Below are positions 36,116 through 44,760 of a DNA stretch of 64,000 bases, piece by piece. This DNA comes from Skermanella sp. TT6 (GTDB lineage: Bacteria; Pseudomonadota; Alphaproteobacteria; Azospirillales; Azospirillaceae): assembly GCF_016653635.2 (NCBI RefSeq), contig NZ_CP067421.1, forward strand, positions 558,001 to 622,000, written 5' to 3'. A program made the position numbers and the translations under genes. The notes beneath the pieces are model-generated. The model had not been told where the DNA came from and did no database searches. It saw only the letters and a program-made list of their open reading frames with translations. The stretch's first letter is position 1. Each line of letters starts with the position of its first letter.

Positions 36116-36960
36116 TGGCGGGTCCTCGTCGTCGGGTCCGACAGGTCCTTCACCGCGTCGCCCAGCAGGGCGAAGCACAGGACCGAAAGCACGATCGCGA
36201 GGCCGGGGAACAGCGACACCCACCAGACGCCCAGGATCATCTGCTGAGCACCGCTCGAGACCATCAGACCCCATTCCGGCGTCGGCATCCTCACCCCGGC
36301 GCCGATGAAGGACAGGCCGGCGGTCAGCAGGATCGCCATGCCGATGCTGATCGACACCTGGACGATGGCCGGGGTCAGCGCGTTCGGCAGGATATGCTGG
36401 AACATGATCGAGAAGTCGGTGGCGCCGCTGCACCGCGCAGCGCTGATGAAAGGCCGCTCGCGGAGCGACAGCACCTCGGCCCGGATCAGCCGGGCGAACA
36501 TCGGGGTGAACAGCACGGCCAGGACGATCGCGACGTTCCAGATCTCCTGCCCCATCACCGAGACCAGCGCCATCCCCAGCACGAACACCGGAAAGGACTG
36601 GATGAAGTCGAACAGGCGCATCATCAGCGAGCTGACGATTCCCCGGTAGTAGCCGATCAGCAGGCCCATCGGCACGCCCAGGGCTAAGGCCAGCGCCACC
36701 GCCGAGATGCTGATCAGCAGGTTGATCCGCGTCGCGTGGATGATCCGCGAATAGATGTCCATGCCGGACACGTCGGTACCGAACCAGTGTTCCAGCGACG
36801 GCGGCTGGAGCGAACTGAGCGGGTCGGCCTCGACCGGCGAGTGGGTCGACAGCACCGGCGCGAACACGATGGCGGCGACCTGCAGGGTCAGCAGGACCAG
36901 TCCGGCCAGGGCCGCCGGGTGGCGCCTGAGATAGGGGAGAAGGCTGCGGAGGGAAGCCAT
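36112..36960 (-). CDS. Opp/Dpp-type ABC permease (OppC-like)
   Basis: The 282-residue protein (ATG at 36960; a GTG six codons earlier overlaps the oppB stop) has an N-terminal span, the HWFGTDVSGMDIYSR loop typical of DppC/OppC, and five further spans. The EAA-type loop is ISAARCSGATDFSIM. It pairs with the permease that precedes it. Confidence 0.88.
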   Translation of the reverse strand: MASLRSLLPYLRRHPAALAGLVLLTLQVAAIVFAPVLSTHSPVEADPLSSLQPPSLEHWFGTDVSGMDIYSRIIHATRINLLISISAVALALALGVPMGLLIGYYRGIVSSLMMRLFDFIQSFPVFVLGMALVSVMGQEIWNVAIVLAVLFTPMFARLIRAEVLSLRERPFISAARCSGATDFSIMFQHILPNALTPAIVQVSISIGMAILLTAGLSFIGAGVRMPTPEWGLMVSSGAQQMILGVWWVSLFPGLAIVLSVLCFALLGDAVKDLSDPTTRTRQ

Positions 36961-36974
36961 GGCGGATGTTCTCC

Positions 36975-38015
36975 TCACACCTTGATCCGCGGGTCGGCCA
37001 GCTCGTAGAGGATGTCCACGACGAGATAGACGATCAGGATGAAGCCGGCCGCGACCAGCACGAAGCCCTGGAGCGCCGGATAGTCGCTGTTGATCACGGC
37101 CTGGACCGCGTACTGCCCCAGCCCGCCCCAGGCGAAGATGGTCTCGACCAGCACGGCGGCGCCGAGAAGGAAGCCGAACAGGAAACCGACCAGGGTGATC
37201 ACCGGCGGCAGGCTGTTGCGCAGCGCGCTGCGGACGATGGCGCGCTGGGACAGGCCGCTCGCCCGCTGGTGCCGGATGAAGTCGCTTCGCCAGATGTCGT
37301 TGAAGCTGGTCTTGGTCATCTTCATCAGCGCGCCGGCATTGACGATGGTCAGCGTCAGGACCGGCAGCAGCAGCCGCCCGGCGGAGGACTGGAAAGCGGT
37401 CCAGTCGCCCGCGATCAGGCTGTCGATCGTGTAGAAGCCGGTGACGCCCGGCGGCGCGGAGACCATCGCGTCGATCCTCCCGAACGGAGCCGGCACGGCG
37501 CCGGCGAGGTAGAACAGGAAGAAGATCAGCAGCAGCCCGACCCAGAAATCCGGAATGGCCCCCGCCGCGAGGCCGTAGACCTGCGAGAACCGGTCGACGA
37601 TTCCGCCGCGGTGGACGACCGACAGGACGGCGAGCGTCACGCCGACGATGACGGTAAGGATCATCGCATATGTGATGAGTTCCAGAGTTGCCGGAGCCCG
37701 CTCCATCAGGTCGACCGTCACCGGATTGGAGGTGAACAGGGAAACGCCGAGGTCACCGTGCAGAACATTGCCCATGTAGGCGATGAATTGCTCCCAGATG
37801 CTGCGGTCCAGGCCGAGCCTTTCGCGCAGCGCCGCAATGCTGTCCGGCGTGGCCGTGTTGCCCAGCATCAGCAGGGCCGGATCACCCGGCAGCATCCGCA
37901 CCAGCAGGAAGGTCACGAGCATCACGCCGAACATCTGCGGCACGATCAGCGGCAGACGGGTGGCGACGATGCGCAAGGGACGCGGCAGGCCACGCCAGAA
38001 GCCTTGAAGGTTCAT
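36975..38015 (-). CDS. Opp/Dpp-type ABC permease (OppB-like)
   Basis: The 346-residue protein has six spans and DppB/OppB features: MLPGDPALLM after the first span, LGLDRSIWEQFIAYMGNVL, and the coupling loop HQRASGLSQRAIVRSALRNS. It forms the translocation pathway with the OppC-like protein. It is followed by overlapping genes and preceded by the binding-protein gene at 75 bases. Confidence 0.9.
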   Translation of the reverse strand: MNLQGFWRGLPRPLRIVATRLPLIVPQMFGVMLVTFLLVRMLPGDPALLMLGNTATPDSIAALRERLGLDRSIWEQFIAYMGNVLHGDLGVSLFTSNPVTVDLMERAPATLELITYAMILTVIVGVTLAVLSVVHRGGIVDRFSQVYGLAAGAIPDFWVGLLLIFFLFYLAGAVPAPFGRIDAMVSAPPGVTGFYTIDSLIAGDWTAFQSSAGRLLLPVLTLTIVNAGALMKMTKTSFNDIWRSDFIRHQRASGLSQRAIVRSALRNSLPPVITLVGFLFGFLLGAAVLVETIFAWGGLGQYAVQAVINSDYPALQGFVLVAAGFILIVYLVVDILYELADPRIKV

Positions 38016-38090
38016 TGGTTCGCCAACTGGGATGCGGGGAGGCGAAGGCTGGGTCCAAGCCTCCGCCGGGCCGGTATCAGTGTGCCGTGC

Positions 38091-39722
38091 TCAGTTCTTG
38101 GTCCAGTCGAACCAGGCGTTGCCGTTGGGCGTGTACCAGGAATAGCCGCCCAGGTTGGACCGCGTCGCGACCTGATAGCCGGGATTGACCAGGAAGACCC
38201 AGGGCGCGTTCTCCACCGTGATCTGCTGGACCCGCTTCATGCCTTCGAGGCGCTTGGGCTCGTCGGTGCTGATCAGGGCCTGGTCGATCAGCTTGTCGAC
38301 CTCGTCGCTTTTGAAGTGCGAATAGTTGATCAGCGAGGCGCTGTTGAGCCACAGGTTCGCGACGTAGGCGGCGTCGGGCACGATCGCCATGTCGCGGAAG
38401 AAGTACATGGGGATCGTGCCCTTGCTGTAGCGCTCGACCAGGGTCGAAGCCGGCAGCTTGGACAGGGTGATGTCCACGCCCGCCCTGGCGAAGGCCGACT
38501 TCAGGATGACGGCCATCTCCTCTTCGAGCTGGTCGCCGGTGCGATAACCCAGCTCGGTCTTGAAGCCGTCGGGGAAGCCCGCCTCGGCGAGCAGGCTCTT
38601 GGCCTTCTCGACATCGGTGGTATAGGTGAAATACTGGTCGGTGAAGCCGGGATAGATCTCGGAAATCGGGCTCCTGGTCGGCCGCGCCGTGTTGAAGTAG
38701 ACCGCCTTCAGGATGTCGTCGCGCGGGACCAGGTAGTTGAGCGCCTGCCGCACCCGGACGTCGTTGAACGGCGGCGTGTCGTTGTTCATCTCGACACGGT
38801 GGATGTAGTTGCCGAACACCTTGTTGACCTTGACGTTCGGCATCTTCTCCAGCAGCACCAGCTCGCGCGGCAGCAGGTATTCGGCGACGTCGACGGAGCC
38901 GGCCTGGAGCGCCGCGACCCGGTTGGCCGAAGTCGGCATCTCGCGGAAGATCACCCTCTTCAGCTTCGGCGCGCCGCGGTAGTAGTCGGGGTTGGCTTCG
39001 TAGACGATCTCCTGGCCGGGCGAATACTTGGTCACCCGATAGGGACCGAAGGACGCGCTGTTGGTGGCGAGCCAGCGCTGCGCCCACGGATCGTCGGCCG
39101 TGACGTGCTTCCTGATCTCGACCGCATCCAGCATGCCCAGGTCGCTGTTGATCCACAAACGCTCGATCAGCGGCGAGGAATTGGGAATGCTGACCTTGAC
39201 GGTATAGTCGTCGACCTTCGAGAAAGCGCTCTCGAACGACGTGATCTTAAGGATCTGGGTCATGTACCAGTGGAAGTTCGCCTTGAGGTTCCAGCCCCGT
39301 TCGAACGACCACATCACGGCGTCGGCGTTCAGCTCGTTCCCGGCGGCGCTCTTCACGCCCTTGCGCAGGTGGAAGGTGATGGACTTCATGTCCGGCCCGA
39401 CCTCCCAGCTCTCCGCCAGGGCGCCGACGATCTTGCCGAAATCCTCGTAGGTGACGCCGTCCTCGCCCTTCTTGGGCGCATAGGCCAGCAGGCGCTCGTA
39501 GACATTGCGGCGCAGTTCGTGGACCGCCTCGGTCGGCGGATACTCCTGGTCCAGCGATTCCGGCGTCCGGGGACCGGCGACGACCAGCGTGGACTTGGCG
39601 TTCTGCGCCTGGGCGGGGGTGGCGGCGGGCGCCGACGCGAGCGCCAGCGACGCCGAGAACAGCAGGCCGGACAGAACCTTGGCGGACGGGTGCCACTCAA
39701 ACATGGTGCCGAGATTTTTCAT
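38091..39722 (-). CDS. Peptide/nickel-type ABC substrate-binding protein (SBP_bac_5)
   Basis: The 543-residue protein starts MKNLGTMFEWHPSAKVLSGL with a signal peptide (cleavage near AQA-QNA). It has the family-5 pattern with FHLRKGVKSAAGNELNADAV and a later VRQALNYLVPRDDILKAV. It is the periplasmic receptor for the OppBC/DF system. Given the downstream enzymes, the ligand is more likely a cyclic amide, ureide or glycoside than a peptide. Confidence 0.9.
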   Translation of the reverse strand: MKNLGTMFEWHPSAKVLSGLLFSASLALASAPAATPAQAQNAKSTLVVAGPRTPESLDQEYPPTEAVHELRRNVYERLLAYAPKKGEDGVTYEDFGKIVGALAESWEVGPDMKSITFHLRKGVKSAAGNELNADAVMWSFERGWNLKANFHWYMTQILKITSFESAFSKVDDYTVKVSIPNSSPLIERLWINSDLGMLDAVEIRKHVTADDPWAQRWLATNSASFGPYRVTKYSPGQEIVYEANPDYYRGAPKLKRVIFREMPTSANRVAALQAGSVDVAEYLLPRELVLLEKMPNVKVNKVFGNYIHRVEMNNDTPPFNDVRVRQALNYLVPRDDILKAVYFNTARPTRSPISEIYPGFTDQYFTYTTDVEKAKSLLAEAGFPDGFKTELGYRTGDQLEEEMAVILKSAFARAGVDITLSKLPASTLVERYSKGTIPMYFFRDMAIVPDAAYVANLWLNSASLINYSHFKSDEVDKLIDQALISTDEPKRLEGMKRVQQITVENAPWVFLVNPGYQVATRSNLGGYSWYTPNGNAWFDWTKN

Positions 39723-39789
39723 GAAGCTCCCCCTATAGTCGTTCGGTGGTGGTGCGGGGCGCGGCAGCCGCGGCCCGGTGAACGATCGC

Positions 39790-40305
39790 TCAAGACGGAC
39801 CCGAGGCGGTTTCCGGGGAAACCACCACATCGAAAGGCTCGACGGCGGGGAAACGGCGATCGTCCGGAGTGCCGTCCTCGTGGATCAGCAGGACGAAGGT
39901 TGCGGGGTCCCCGAACGACGCCATGCCGATGTGCCAGACGCCCACATGATAGTTGATGCCGGTCGGATGGCTGACGCGGAACGCGGTCAGCGTCGACGGG
40001 TCCGGCTTGCCGGTGCCGTCGTCGTGGGCGACAACGACGATGTAGTCGCGGGCGTCCAGCGGAATGAACGCTTGGGCCGAGAACGGATGACACTCCATCT
40101 CGGATACCCGCAGTTCCGTCGGGACGGCGTCGCAGCGGACGAGCGCCACGTTCGTCCGTGCCTGCGGGCGCAGATTGCTGAATGTGGCCGCGAGATCGAT
40201 CCGGCCCGTTTCCGCCGGCCCCTCCGGCAGATCACCGAACGGACCGAGTGCCTCGGCGGTAACCGTCCGAACCTGGCCAGTCCGGGTCGTGAAATCTTGG
40301 AACAT
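39790..40305 (-). CDS. Ureidoglycolate lyase (AllA)-family protein
   Basis: The ATG at 40305 gives 171 residues starting MFQDFTTRTGQVRTVTAEAL. The AllA core is visible: ECHPFSAQAFIPLDARDYIV, then GINYHVGVWHIGMASFGDPA. AllA releases urea from ureidoglycolate in allantoin breakdown. No other allantoin genes apart from the PuuE-like hydrolase are seen here, so it may act on a related ureido acid. A start at 40341 would place a likely operator (40324-40335) inside the gene, so I reject it. Confidence 0.8.
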   Translation of the reverse strand: MFQDFTTRTGQVRTVTAEALGPFGDLPEGPAETGRIDLAATFSNLRPQARTNVALVRCDAVPTELRVSEMECHPFSAQAFIPLDARDYIVVVAHDDGTGKPDPSTLTAFRVSHPTGINYHVGVWHIGMASFGDPATFVLLIHEDGTPDDRRFPAVEPFDVVVSPETASGPS

Positions 40306-40323
40306 ATCGGAATCGGCCTTTTG

Positions 40324-40335
40324 CCTTACCGGTAA
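40324..40335. promoter_or_regulatory. Palindromic operator candidate for the GntR regulator
   Basis: CTTACCGGTAAG is a perfect 12-base palindrome in the gap between the leftward AllA-like operon and the rightward GntR gene. Size and position fit a FadR-type GntR binding site. It lies 19 bases upstream of the AllA-like start codon. Confidence 0.55.
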
Positions 40336-40610
40336 GACCACATAGCATCATCATATGCCGGTATGCGGCGCAATAAAAATCTGCACTATGCACAATGATT
40401 CTGCAGTATGCCCAAGTAAATAGCGCTTTCGGTCCATTTTCTAGGCGGTATCGTGGCAAACGAGCGGGACGATATGAGATCGGACCGGTCAGACCAATCA
40501 ACGCGGCCGGTCCAGAAGCCTTGTGCCGGTTCCGCGCTTTGCGATATGGCTTTCTCCCTTTACGGGAATCAGGAATAGCAGGCTCGGTGAAAGGCAAGCT
40601 CGGTGAAGGA

Positions 40611-41309
40611 ATGACTCCACTCAACGGGGCGCGAGCGCCGGTTCCGCAGACCATCGTGTGGCGCATCCAGGACATGATCCAGTCCGGCGAGATCAAGCCG
40701 GGGGAAAAGCTGCCCTCGCAGCGGGACCTCGCCGTCCGCTTCAGCATCAGCAGGGCGTCGCTCCGCGAAGCCATGAGCGTCCTGGAAACGCTGGGCTCGA
40801 TCCGGATCGAGCCGGGACGCGGCGCCGTCGTCTGCGCCGAAGGCTCGCAACCCGGCTGGCGCTTCGGCAACCGCATCCCGAAGGAGGACGTGTTCCAGGT
40901 CCGTCTTCACGTCGAAGCCTATACGGCGGGTCTCGCCGCGCCGCGGATCACCCAATCGGAAGTCGATGAGCTGCGCAGGACGATCGGGGAGATGCGCACC
41001 TGCTTCGAGGAGGGTCAGTTGGAGGGCGTTGCCCGGACCGACCTGCACTTCCACACGGCGATCGTGACGGCGGCTGGAAACCGGGTCTTCACCGACATGT
41101 ACCAGAGCTTTTCGGCGATGATCCTGGAAAGCCACCGGGCGCCGCTGACGGCTCGCGACCGATTGTACGAACCGGTGGCGGAGCATGAGAGCATCGTGGC
41201 CGCGCTGGAGCGGCACGACGCCGAGGGTGCGGTCTACCACATGCGCTACCACTTGATCCGGGCCGCCGGCCGCAGCGGCATCGACGAGGACCTGTGCAGG
41301 TCGTGGTAA
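40611..41309 (+). CDS. GntR-family (FadR subgroup) transcriptional regulator
   Basis: The 232-residue protein (ATG at 40611; an in-frame GTG at 40587 is possible and has better spacing from an AGGA) has a winged HTH. It includes IQDMIQSGEIKPGEKLPSQ, RDLAVRFSISRASLREAM and GRGAVV. The all-helical FCD domain has metal-type histidines in DLHFHTAIV and AEHESIVAALE. It is divergent from the 13-gene operon and probably represses it until a pathway intermediate binds. Confidence 0.87.
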   Translation: MTPLNGARAPVPQTIVWRIQDMIQSGEIKPGEKLPSQRDLAVRFSISRASLREAMSVLETLGSIRIEPGRGAVVCAEGSQPGWRFGNRIPKEDVFQVRLHVEAYTAGLAAPRITQSEVDELRRTIGEMRTCFEEGQLEGVARTDLHFHTAIVTAAGNRVFTDMYQSFSAMILESHRAPLTARDRLYEPVAEHESIVAALERHDAEGAVYHMRYHLIRAAGRSGIDEDLCRSW

Positions 41310-41544
41310 TACCCCGCTCCTCTCATATCGTAGGACCGCCCGCTCACGGATGAGCTGGCTCCCGGAACTGAGACAGGTGATTTCGTGAGAGGCCTGCTGT
41401 TCCGAAAAACAGAGGGTGTTGAGGTGAGGACGAGATCAATCTGAGCAATGGGACGATGTGAGATTTAAGGCCGATCGATTTCCGACATGATGATGCTGTG
41501 GTGCACGGGGGCCGAAGAGCACGGATTCCTCCCCTGGCTCGGTG

Positions 41545-41665
41545 ATCTTCAAGCGGCGGGGACGGGGTCTGAGGTCGAGCATTCGGTTGAGGATGCTGAC
41601 AGCGATGCGGGCTTCGGCTTCCTGCGCTGGCCGGTTGTGCGAGCGCAAAGCGTTGCGTTGGTGCA
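41545..41665 (-). pseudogene. IS5-type transposase C-terminal remnant
   Basis: The leftward frame reads NALRSHNRPAQEAEARIAVS, then ILNRMLDLRPRP, the end of an IS1478-like IS5 transposase (Q..E..I...VLNRM). It lies head-to-head with the N-terminal fragment at 41737. The pieces are inverted relative to one another, so at least two events shaped this region. Nothing else was recognised between 41310 and 41736. Confidence 0.5.
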
Positions 41666-41736
41666 CGGATGCGGCGGTTGCCCGTGCGTATGATGCTGGA
41701 TAGAAGCAGGTCCTTTTCTGATCGCCCTGCCTGAGC

Positions 41737-42171
41737 ATGCCGCACAAGTACAATGCCGACCGCCGCCACCGGATTCCGAGAACCCGCTACAAGGTGACGA
41801 ACTGGCAAGCCTACGAGGCTGGCCTGCGCCAGCGCGGCTCGCTGACGATCTGGTTCACCGAGGACGCGATCGCCGCTTGGCAGGCACCGCGGCGGACCAC
41901 GCCGGGCGGCCAGGCGCGTTACTCGGACCTTGCGATCGAGACAGCGCTGATCCTAAGAGTGGTGTTCCGCCAGCCGTTGCAGCAGACCGAGGGGCTGGTC
42001 GGTTCACTGCTCGGGCTGATGGGGCTGGACCTGCCGGTGCCGGACCATTCGACGTTGAGCCGGCGGGCCGGGACCTTGGCGGTGGCTCCTCAGCCCCGGG
42101 GGGCGAGCGGACCGGTGCACCTTCTGGTCGACAGCACCGGGGTGAAGCTCAGCGGGCCGGACGCAACGTGA
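41737..42171 (+). pseudogene. IS5-type transposase N-terminal half
   Basis: The 144-codon frame reads MPHKYNADRRHRIPRTRYKV, then NWQAYEAGLRQRGSLTIWFT, PVPDHSTLSRR and HLLVDSTGVKLSG. The VDSTG carries the first catalytic aspartate of the DDE triad. It stops soon after, where a complete enzyme of about 310 residues would continue. It is truncated by the junction with the MarR gene region. Confidence 0.75.
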
Positions 42172-42209
42172 AATGGCCGCCGGAAGTCCGCCGATCCAAT
42201 GGTCCCTCG

Positions 42210-42776
42210 TCAGCTCAGCCGCAACGGGGCGCGTCCGACATCGTTGTTGGCGTCGACCAGACGCTTCAGGGTGTCGATGAATGCCTGCCGCTCGTGAGGC
42301 GGCAGGGCATCGATGGTGCGCAGATGGGCCCGGCTCGCCCCCTCCGCCAGCCGTTCCAGCGTCAGCCGGCCGGCGTCGGTGAGTGTCGCCAGCCTCATGC
42401 GCCGGTCGTCGGAGGCGATCCGGCGATCGATCAGGCCGCGCTTGCTGAGGCGGGCGAGCACGTCGGCGATGTTCGTCCGGTCCAGTCCGACGGCCTGCGC
42501 CAGCGCCGTCTGGTCGGCGGTGCCCAGGTGGTCAAGCGTCGTCAAGACGCTGTACTGGACAGGCGTTATGTTTTCCCCGGCGCATTCCTCCGCGAACAGG
42601 GCGACATGGATCTGGTGGAGGCGTCTGATCAGGAAGCCCGGCCGCTCGAAGATCGGCAGAGAGCGCCAGCGGTCGGGTGGCTCCGGTGTGTCGCTCTGGT
42701 CGGGCATGGGGGCGGAGGTGTCGGCGGGTGGTGGCATGTGACCGGCTTGCTCGTCGGGAGACGCACCATAGGCCAT
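42210..42776 (-). CDS. MarR-family transcriptional regulator
   Basis: The 188-residue protein (start at 42776, MAYGASPDEQAG; later ATGs at 42737 and 42707 are possible) has a disordered N-terminal tail. Then comes the winged helix TALAQAVGLDRTNIADVLAR and LSKRGLIDRRIASDDRRMRL. It lies directly after the molybdenum-hydroxylase operon in the same direction and probably senses an aromatic or heterocyclic ligand. A palindrome at 47246-47257 in the divergent promoter region is a candidate target. Confidence 0.85.
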   Translation of the reverse strand: MAYGASPDEQAGHMPPPADTSAPMPDQSDTPEPPDRWRSLPIFERPGFLIRRLHQIHVALFAEECAGENITPVQYSVLTTLDHLGTADQTALAQAVGLDRTNIADVLARLSKRGLIDRRIASDDRRMRLATLTDAGRLTLERLAEGASRAHLRTIDALPPHERQAFIDTLKRLVDANNDVGRAPLRLS

Positions 42777-42793
42777 GGAAGCCGGCCGCACCA

Positions 42794-43930
42794 TCACCAC
42801 CCGATCGTCTTCCTGAGTCGTGCCAGCAGGGCGCCCAGGACCAGCCCGATGCCGCTGGCAGGACCCGCGGCGGCGGCGGGCTCTCCCCGGGCCAGCGCGG
42901 AGAAGTTGGCGGCGAAGTCCGACAGGAGCCTGTCGATCACGCCGGAAACGATCGCCGGCCGGCCGAACTGCGCCAGCGGCCCTTTCAGCCGGTAGGTCAG
43001 CTCCACCTCGACCCGGCTGCCGCCGTTGTCGTCCGGCAAGACGCGGAAATCCATCGCGCCGTCGGCCGACGACCGGCTGCGGGTGTCGCCGCCGCGCCCC
43101 CGGACAGTTCCGGATCGGGCGGCCTCGTCGAAGCCGACGGCCGCCTTGCCGGCGAACGCGGTGCGGATGGGACCGATCGCGACCGTGAAGGTACCGTCCA
43201 GCACGTTCTCCTCCGGCGGTCCGGCCAGCTTCGCTCCGGGCAGGCAGGCGACCACCGCGTCGATCCGCTTGACCAGTTCCCAAAGGCGGTCCGGCGGAAG
43301 GTCGAACGGGATCGAGCGTCCGAGCGTGACGCCGTCCTTGATCGCACCGGAAGCATCGAGGGGTTGGGATGCCGGATCGGGAGCCTGCGGGGGGGCCGTC
43401 CGGGTCCGCCCGGCGGCGACGGTCCGGGGTGCCGGTCCGGTCCGGGAGATCGGCTGGACCGGCGCCGGGACGGGGTCGGCCAGGACGTCCCGGATCGCCT
43501 CGACGATGCCGGCGTAGCCCGTGCATCGGCACAGATTGCCGGCCAGCTCCTCGCGGATGCGATCTTCGTCGGCGTCGGGCAGGCGGCGGACGATGTCGTA
43601 GGCGGTGACCAGCATTCCGGGCGTGCAGAAGCCGCATTGGAGCGCGTGGCGGCGCGAAAAGGCATCGCGCAGCCGTCCCATCAGCGGGTCTTCGTCGAAA
43701 CTCTCGATCGTCCGGACCTCCGCGTCCGCGCAGGACGCGGCGAAGGTCAGGCAAGACCGGACCGGGCGCCCGTCCACCATCAAGGTGCAGGCGCCGCAGA
43801 CCCCGTGCTCGCAGCCCACGTGGGTGCCGGTCAGCAACTGGTCCTCGCGCAGGAAATCGGCGAGATGGGTGCGCGGCTCGACCTCGGCCGAGACGGTCCG
43901 GTCGTTGACGCGCAGGGTGACGGCGTTCAT
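42794..43930 (-). CDS. CoxS-CoxG fusion: [2Fe-2S] subunit joined to SRPBCC (CoxG) domain
   Basis: The 378-residue protein joins two parts normally encoded separately. Residues 1-150 are the molybdenum-hydroxylase iron-sulfur subunit: C40, C45, C48, C60 (plant-type cluster) and C99, C102, C134, C136 (second cluster). A proline- and alanine-rich linker (about 150-195) leads to a CoxG domain (SIPFDLPPDRLWELVKRIDA, then ACLPGAKL, ending in a hydrophobic GIGLVLGALLARL). CoxG anchors CO dehydrogenase to the membrane, so the fusion may tether this enzyme. The start codon overlaps the FAD-subunit stop. Confidence 0.88.
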   Translation of the reverse strand: MNAVTLRVNDRTVSAEVEPRTHLADFLREDQLLTGTHVGCEHGVCGACTLMVDGRPVRSCLTFAASCADAEVRTIESFDEDPLMGRLRDAFSRRHALQCGFCTPGMLVTAYDIVRRLPDADEDRIREELAGNLCRCTGYAGIVEAIRDVLADPVPAPVQPISRTGPAPRTVAAGRTRTAPPQAPDPASQPLDASGAIKDGVTLGRSIPFDLPPDRLWELVKRIDAVVACLPGAKLAGPPEENVLDGTFTVAIGPIRTAFAGKAAVGFDEAARSGTVRGRGGDTRSRSSADGAMDFRVLPDDNGGSRVEVELTYRLKGPLAQFGRPAIVSGVIDRLLSDFAANFSALARGEPAAAAGPASGIGLVLGALLARLRKTIGW

Positions 43931-44760
43931 CAGGCTGCTCCCCGGTGCGGCCGGCCGGCCGCGATGGCGATGGCCTCGCGCAGGGCGACGGCATGGAGGG
44001 CGAGTGTGCGGGCGGGCCGGTCGGGCAGGGCGCGCCGCAAGGCTTCCTCGGCGGACAGGGTTCCGGACAGCACGGCGCCGGCGTCGGGCAGCAGGATCGG
44101 CGGCCGCTCGATCGCGCCGGCCACCAGCCGGACTTCCCCGGTCCGGTCGTCGATCAGCACGGCGGCGCTGGCCTTGGCGAACTCGCCCACCTTCCGGGTG
44201 AACTTCCAATAGCCCCAGCGCGCCTGCGGGCCGCGCTTGGCGATGCGGACGCCGGTCAGGATCTCGCCCCGGCGGAGGGTCGTCGCGAAGGGGCCGGCGA
44301 TGAAGGTCGCCAGCGGTTCCACCCGGACGGCGCCGGCCGGGTCGGCGACCACCGCTTCGGCCCCCAGGGCGGTCAGGGTGACCACCCAGTCGGCCGCCGG
44401 GTCGGCATGGACGAGGCTGCCTCCCAGGGTCCCGCGGTTGCGGACCGCCCGGTAGGCGATGCGTCCGGCGATCTCCCGCAGCCAGCCGCCGGTGGCGTCG
44501 GGGACGGCTCCGTCCTCGATCTCGGCATGGGTGACCGCGGCGCCGTAGAGGAGGCGGTCGCCCTCGTCGGTCACGGCGCGCAGGTCGGCGGCCCGGGAGA
44601 TGTCGACCAGGTGCGCCGGGCGCGCCAGCCGCAGGTTCAGCATCGGTCCCAGCGACTGGCCGCCGGCGACGATCCGGGCCTCCGGCGACCCGTCCCCGGT
44701 CAGGGCCGCGGCTTCGGCGGCGTCACGGGCCGTCGTCAGGTCGAAGGGCGCGGGCTTCAT
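43930..44760 (-). CDS. Molybdenum hydroxylase FAD-binding subunit (CoxM-like)
   Basis: The 276-residue protein has the FAD_binding_5 motifs ARIVAGGQSLGPMLNLRL and RNRGTLGGSLVHADPAADW, then the CO dehydrogenase flavoprotein C-terminal domain. It passes electrons from the [2Fe-2S] subunit to an acceptor. Its ATG overlaps the large-subunit stop (ATGA) and its stop overlaps the next start, so all three subunits are made from one message. Confidence 0.9.
   Translation of the reverse strand: MKPAPFDLTTARDAAEAAALTGDGSPEARIVAGGQSLGPMLNLRLARPAHLVDISRAADLRAVTDEGDRLLYGAAVTHAEIEDGAVPDATGGWLREIAGRIAYRAVRNRGTLGGSLVHADPAADWVVTLTALGAEAVVADPAGAVRVEPLATFIAGPFATTLRRGEILTGVRIAKRGPQARWGYWKFTRKVGEFAKASAAVLIDDRTGEVRLVAGAIERPPILLPDAGAVLSGTLSAEEALRRALPDRPARTLALHAVALREAIAIAAGRPHRGAA

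Noticed and set aside
36966-39956. 996-codon frame antisense to the Opp importer genes
   Set aside because: Antisense shadow of conserved permease and binding-protein genes, with no recognisable motif.
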